DNA of 64,000 nucleotides. Origin: Pelosinus sp. UFO1 (GTDB lineage: Bacteria > Bacillota > Negativicutes > DSM-13327). Where the stretch lies: positions 3,774,001 to 3,838,000 of the forward strand of contig NZ_CP008852.1 in assembly GCF_000725345.1 (NCBI RefSeq), in the 5' to 3' direction. Within the stretch, counting starts at the first letter, position 1. Every line of letters starts with the position of its first letter. Positions 61,384-64,000 of the stretch are shown one piece after another. A program made the translations under genes and the position numbers. The notes beneath the pieces were generated by a model that did no database searches, was not told the DNA's origin, and worked only from the letters and a program-made list of their open reading frames with translations.

Positions 61384-62577
61384 TTATTTTTCAATCTGAA
61401 AAACACCTTGTTTTAAATCTGTCCCTATGACTTTGACCCCTACCTCTACCGTATAATCTACGTCAGGGAATATCCCACTCCACTCATCTTTGATCCCATG
61501 CCATTGCTCGGGATATTCTCTATTTAAGGTATTTCCAAAGCCAAAGACATCGGAATGTAGTTCCTTTTGTGCTTTATTTACTGCAAGTCTAATTTCTCCC
61601 TCTATTTCATTCTCAGCTTCTTTTCTAACTTCTTCTAAATAATCCAGCATTACTTTAGGATAGGTAATTTTTACTTTAGCCTGCTCTTCAACTAAAATTA
61701 CATCTACATTTACCTTGATCGCAAAGGAAATTTTTCCGTCCTTAATCTCTGGAGTAATCTTAGCCTTTGAATTTTTAATTTCAAGAGAAATGAGTTTTGC
61801 CTGTTCAAGTAAGGATGGAAGAGTAATAACTCCGCTTTGTACTTTCCCGATAATCCAATTCAAGCCTTGTGTCTCTTTTTCATTAAAATATCCAACTAAT
61901 GCATCTTTTTTGAATACAGCAGTACCTGAAAATCTTATTACCTTTGAAGTTTTTTCTTCTTTTTTTTCTATGGGTTGGTTGGGGACTTCGACAATTTCCA
62001 GCACTCCCGCGATTGGATTATTCCCTTCTTGTAAGGCTTTTCTATAATAATCAATAACACTGGAAGCAGTTGATTTATATTGATATTTTTTGTTTTCGAT
62101 AATATCTTTCAGATAGTTTGCTTGTATCCTATCGATTCCATCTTTAACGCCGATTACTTCGCGAGCAGGAGAATTTTTTGCAATACATAACCAGGTATAT
62201 CCCCTTAATTGCCTGCCTCTCACCAAGAAATCAAGAATAGGTGTAATATCTTCTTTAGCCAATTCCTCACCAATTACGATTACTTTTGTGTGAGCATAAA
62301 AATTTATTCGATCAAACTCCTGAGTTGTATTCCGAATTGCCTCAAAGATTGTTTCTCCTTTAGTAGAAACCAATGCAGCAGGGGCGTCTTTGCCTGGACT
62401 TTTCTTGTCTAAGGAACCAGGTCTAATTACTTGAGACGTTAGAATAATCCCACCAGTTTCAGGGTCTTTGTCTATGGCAACGGCTACAACGATCCCGATA
62501 TGACTAAGCTCTGGTTGACCTTTGCAGCCTGTTAGTAACAATAAACAAAGAAAGATTGAGCAAATTTTTAGCCTCAA
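61384..62577 (-). CDS. Ger(x)C family germinant-receptor lipoprotein
   Basis: 397 residues, GerAC/Ger(x)C family. Lipobox LLLLTGCKGQPE at about residues 13-24 (Cys lipidated), then the family blocks IGIVVAVAIDKDPETGGIIL, KVIVIGEELAKEDITPILDF and a C-terminal domain with TYPKVMLDYLEEVRKEAENE. It is the C subunit of a spore germinant receptor, placed in the spore inner membrane. TTG start with GGAGG inside the end of the gerA gene, 6 bp away, so the two are coupled. No gerB (spore-type amino acid permease) between them. Confidence 0.92.
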   Translation of the reverse strand: MRLKICSIFLCLLLLTGCKGQPELSHIGIVVAVAIDKDPETGGIILTSQVIRPGSLDKKSPGKDAPAALVSTKGETIFEAIRNTTQEFDRINFYAHTKVIVIGEELAKEDITPILDFLVRGRQLRGYTWLCIAKNSPAREVIGVKDGIDRIQANYLKDIIENKKYQYKSTASSVIDYYRKALQEGNNPIAGVLEIVEVPNQPIEKKEEKTSKVIRFSGTAVFKKDALVGYFNEKETQGLNWIIGKVQSGVITLPSLLEQAKLISLEIKNSKAKITPEIKDGKISFAIKVNVDVILVEEQAKVKITYPKVMLDYLEEVRKEAENEIEGEIRLAVNKAQKELHSDVFGFGNTLNREYPEQWHGIKDEWSGIFPDVDYTVEVGVKVIGTDLKQGVFQIEK

Positions 62578-62583
62578 CGTTTT

Positions 62584-64000
62584 CTACCTCCGGTTGGTTC
62601 TTGACGGACCTGGCTTGGACTGTAGACCTTGTCTTTGTGATTTTTTCCAAGTGATTGATTGAGGTCTTGATTTCATTAGCCACAAAAAAGATCTAACAAC
62701 TGAATCTTTTAGTTCACTCCAAATTGTTGGCGCAAAGGGAGCCAAAAAAGGAGAACCAAATGAGCGCAATGAACACATATGAGCTAGTATGAAGAAAAAG
62801 CCAATCAAAATCCCATATAACCCTAATCCTGTAGCCAAAATTAAAAGAAAGGTCCGCAAATAAAAGGTGACACTAATCAACGAGGGATTAACAAAATCAG
62901 TTATTCCCGTAATAGCTACGATAATAATCATTGGGCTACTTACAATTCCAGCATTTACAGCCGCCTCACCAAGTACAAGGGCACCAACAATACTAGTTGC
63001 CTGTCCCACAGGTTTTGGCATTCTTACGCCTGCTTCTCTTAAGACCTCAAATACGATTCCCATTAGGAAAACTTCTAAAACAGCAGGAAAAGGTATTCCT
63101 TCTCTTGAAGCAGCCGTAGTTATAAGTAAAACTGTTGGAATCATCTCATAGTGAAATACCGTTACAGCAACATATAAAGCCGGAGCAGCTATAGTAATAA
63201 AAAGGGATATAATTCTTATTAGTCTCAACAATGTTGCTATAAAAGGACGGGAATAGTAATCTTCAGAAGTTCGTAGACTTTCGATAAATAAATAAGGGAC
63301 CGTCAGCACAAATGGCGTACCATCACAAAAAATTGCTACTCTTCCTTCTAATAGCTTTGCTGCAACAATATCCGGTTTTTCACTGTTGCCAATAGTAGGA
63401 AAGAGACTTGTAGGGTTGTCTTCAATAAGCTGCTCAATAGAGCCTGATTCTAATATGGAATCTATTTGAATTCGCTTTAACCTTTCTTTAACTTCTTGAA
63501 CTATTTTGGGATCTACGATCCTATCCAAATATGCTATGAAGATAGTTGTATTTGTTTTTCTGCCCACAATCATTTTTTCTAAAACTAGATTTGGATGTTT
63601 AATCTTTCTACGAACCAAGGCAATATTAACAGCGATGTTTTCCGTAAATCCTTCGCGAGGCCCTCTTACTACTGTTTCAGTATTAGGATCTTGAACATTC
63701 CTCGCTTCAAAGGCTAGTGCGTTAATGAGAAGTACTTTAACATACGTATCAATAAATAAAGCAGTTTTGCCTGCTAAAATTTCATTGATGACGTTCTTCA
63801 TTGATTGGGATTCATTCAAGTCCGTTATACTTAAAATATTTGTTTTAATACTTTCAAAAGTATTTGCTGACAGACTTCTTATATCACAAACTTCGGCGCT
63901 TACATTCTGTGTTAGTGATTTAATAATATGCTGACTAATCATTTCAGTATTAGCTAAACCACTTACATAACAAAGTAATGCTCGTGTTTGCTGTTGATTA
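62584..64000 (-). CDS. GerA family spore germination protein (5' end outside window)
   Basis: At least 471 codons of a GerA (A subunit) protein. The first in-frame ATG in the window (63942) is not the start: codons continue to the right edge reading QQQTRALLCYVSGLANTE, which is the normal family sequence before MISQHIIK. Soluble N-terminal domain (EGFTENIAVNIALVRRKI), then five to six membrane helices (SFLLFVLTVPYLFIESLRTS-like region) with PFPAVLEVFLMGIVFEVLRE and RMPKPVGQATSIVGALVLGE. Basic tail. A subunit of the germinant receptor with the GerC at 61384. Confidence 0.95.
   Translation of the reverse strand, partial: NQQQTRALLCYVSGLANTEMISQHIIKSLTQNVSAEVCDIRSLSANTFESIKTNILSITDLNESQSMKNVINEILAGKTALFIDTYVKVLLINALAFEARNVQDPNTETVVRGPREGFTENIAVNIALVRRKIKHPNLVLEKMIVGRKTNTTIFIAYLDRIVDPKIVQEVKERLKRIQIDSILESGSIEQLIEDNPTSLFPTIGNSEKPDIVAAKLLEGRVAIFCDGTPFVLTVPYLFIESLRTSEDYYSRPFIATLLRLIRIISLFITIAAPALYVAVTVFHYEMIPTVLLITTAASREGIPFPAVLEVFLMGIVFEVLREAGVRMPKPVGQATSIVGALVLGEAAVNAGIVSSPMIIIVAITGITDFVNPSLISVTFYLRTFLLILATGLGLYGILIGFFFILAHMCSLRSFGSPFLAPFAPTIWSELKDSVVRSFLWLMKSRPQSITWKKSQRQGLQSKPGPSRTNRR

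Noticed and set aside
63942..63942. ATG at 63942 as the gerA start
   Set aside because: The frame continues to the window edge with family-typical residues, so the start is outside.

Overview
The window reads as a low-GC, spore-forming Firmicute with an outer membrane, most likely a Negativicute of the Sporomusaceae (Pelosinus or a close relative). That placement is an inference from gene content and style: GerA-type spore germination genes and two CBO0543-type membrane proteins sit beside a VirK/YbjX (DUF535) protein and an RTX-repeat lipase that are more typical of diderm bacteria. No rRNA, tRNA, CRISPR array, phage or intact insertion sequence was seen.

Layout. 0-4 kb: MarR regulator, CBO0543 membrane protein, exported protein, GNAT enzyme, VirK-like protein. 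4-10 kb: DUF89 phosphatase, a two-component system with a His-rich sensor behind a His/Met/Cys-rich protein, and a large chemoreceptor. 10-18 kb: two transporter loci flanking an FCD-GntR regulator: DcuC/DUF1847/C-S lyase/RidA leftward and DcuC/PepT rightward. 18-23 kb: AIM24-like protein, membrane protein, AbgT transporter plus M20 amidohydrolase. 23-26 kb: a T-box leader (specifier read as AUC, Ile) in front of a BASS-family transporter and a LarA-type nickel racemase. 26-30 kb: a second two-component system and a CAP-domain protein with a 21-unit 12-bp tandem repeat. 30-41 kb: a run of mostly single minus-strand genes (AraC, LysE, phosphatase, MFS, GT39, papain-like protease, VOC, exported proteins), many ending in the same repeated terminator. 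41-47 kb: RTX lipase, then a guanine-class riboswitch with xpt and a purine permease. 47-54 kb: structured repeats, MBL hydrolase, GNAT-YoaP, and a complete BlaI/BlaR1/class D beta-lactamase island with three operators, then an autoregulated MerR protein. 54-56 kb: TPP riboswitch, thiW, thiM. 56-60 kb: deformylase-like protein, AzlCD exporter with a TrmB regulator, ferredoxin-type aldo-keto reductase. 60-64 kb: FosX and a gerA/gerC pair, gerA running off the right edge.

The most notable non-coding structure is a repeat family (here R1, about 50-85 bp): twelve hairpin copies, eleven with at least part of a conserved tail, all in one orientation and each placed just past the stop codon of a minus-strand gene, so it behaves as a repeated intrinsic terminator; two more decayed copies lie elsewhere. 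A second element (R2, about 120 bp) occurs twice, once between the TPP riboswitch and thiW. A folded segment at 46960-47195 resembles the right end/guide-RNA part of an IS200/IS605 element without its tnpB. Three short protein relics show gene decay.

The most interesting functional proposal is the T-box unit: an isoleucine-responsive leader over a 2-oxo/2-hydroxy-acid type transporter and a LarA racemase suggests salvage of branched-chain 2-hydroxy acids toward isoleucine. This is a hypothesis from context.
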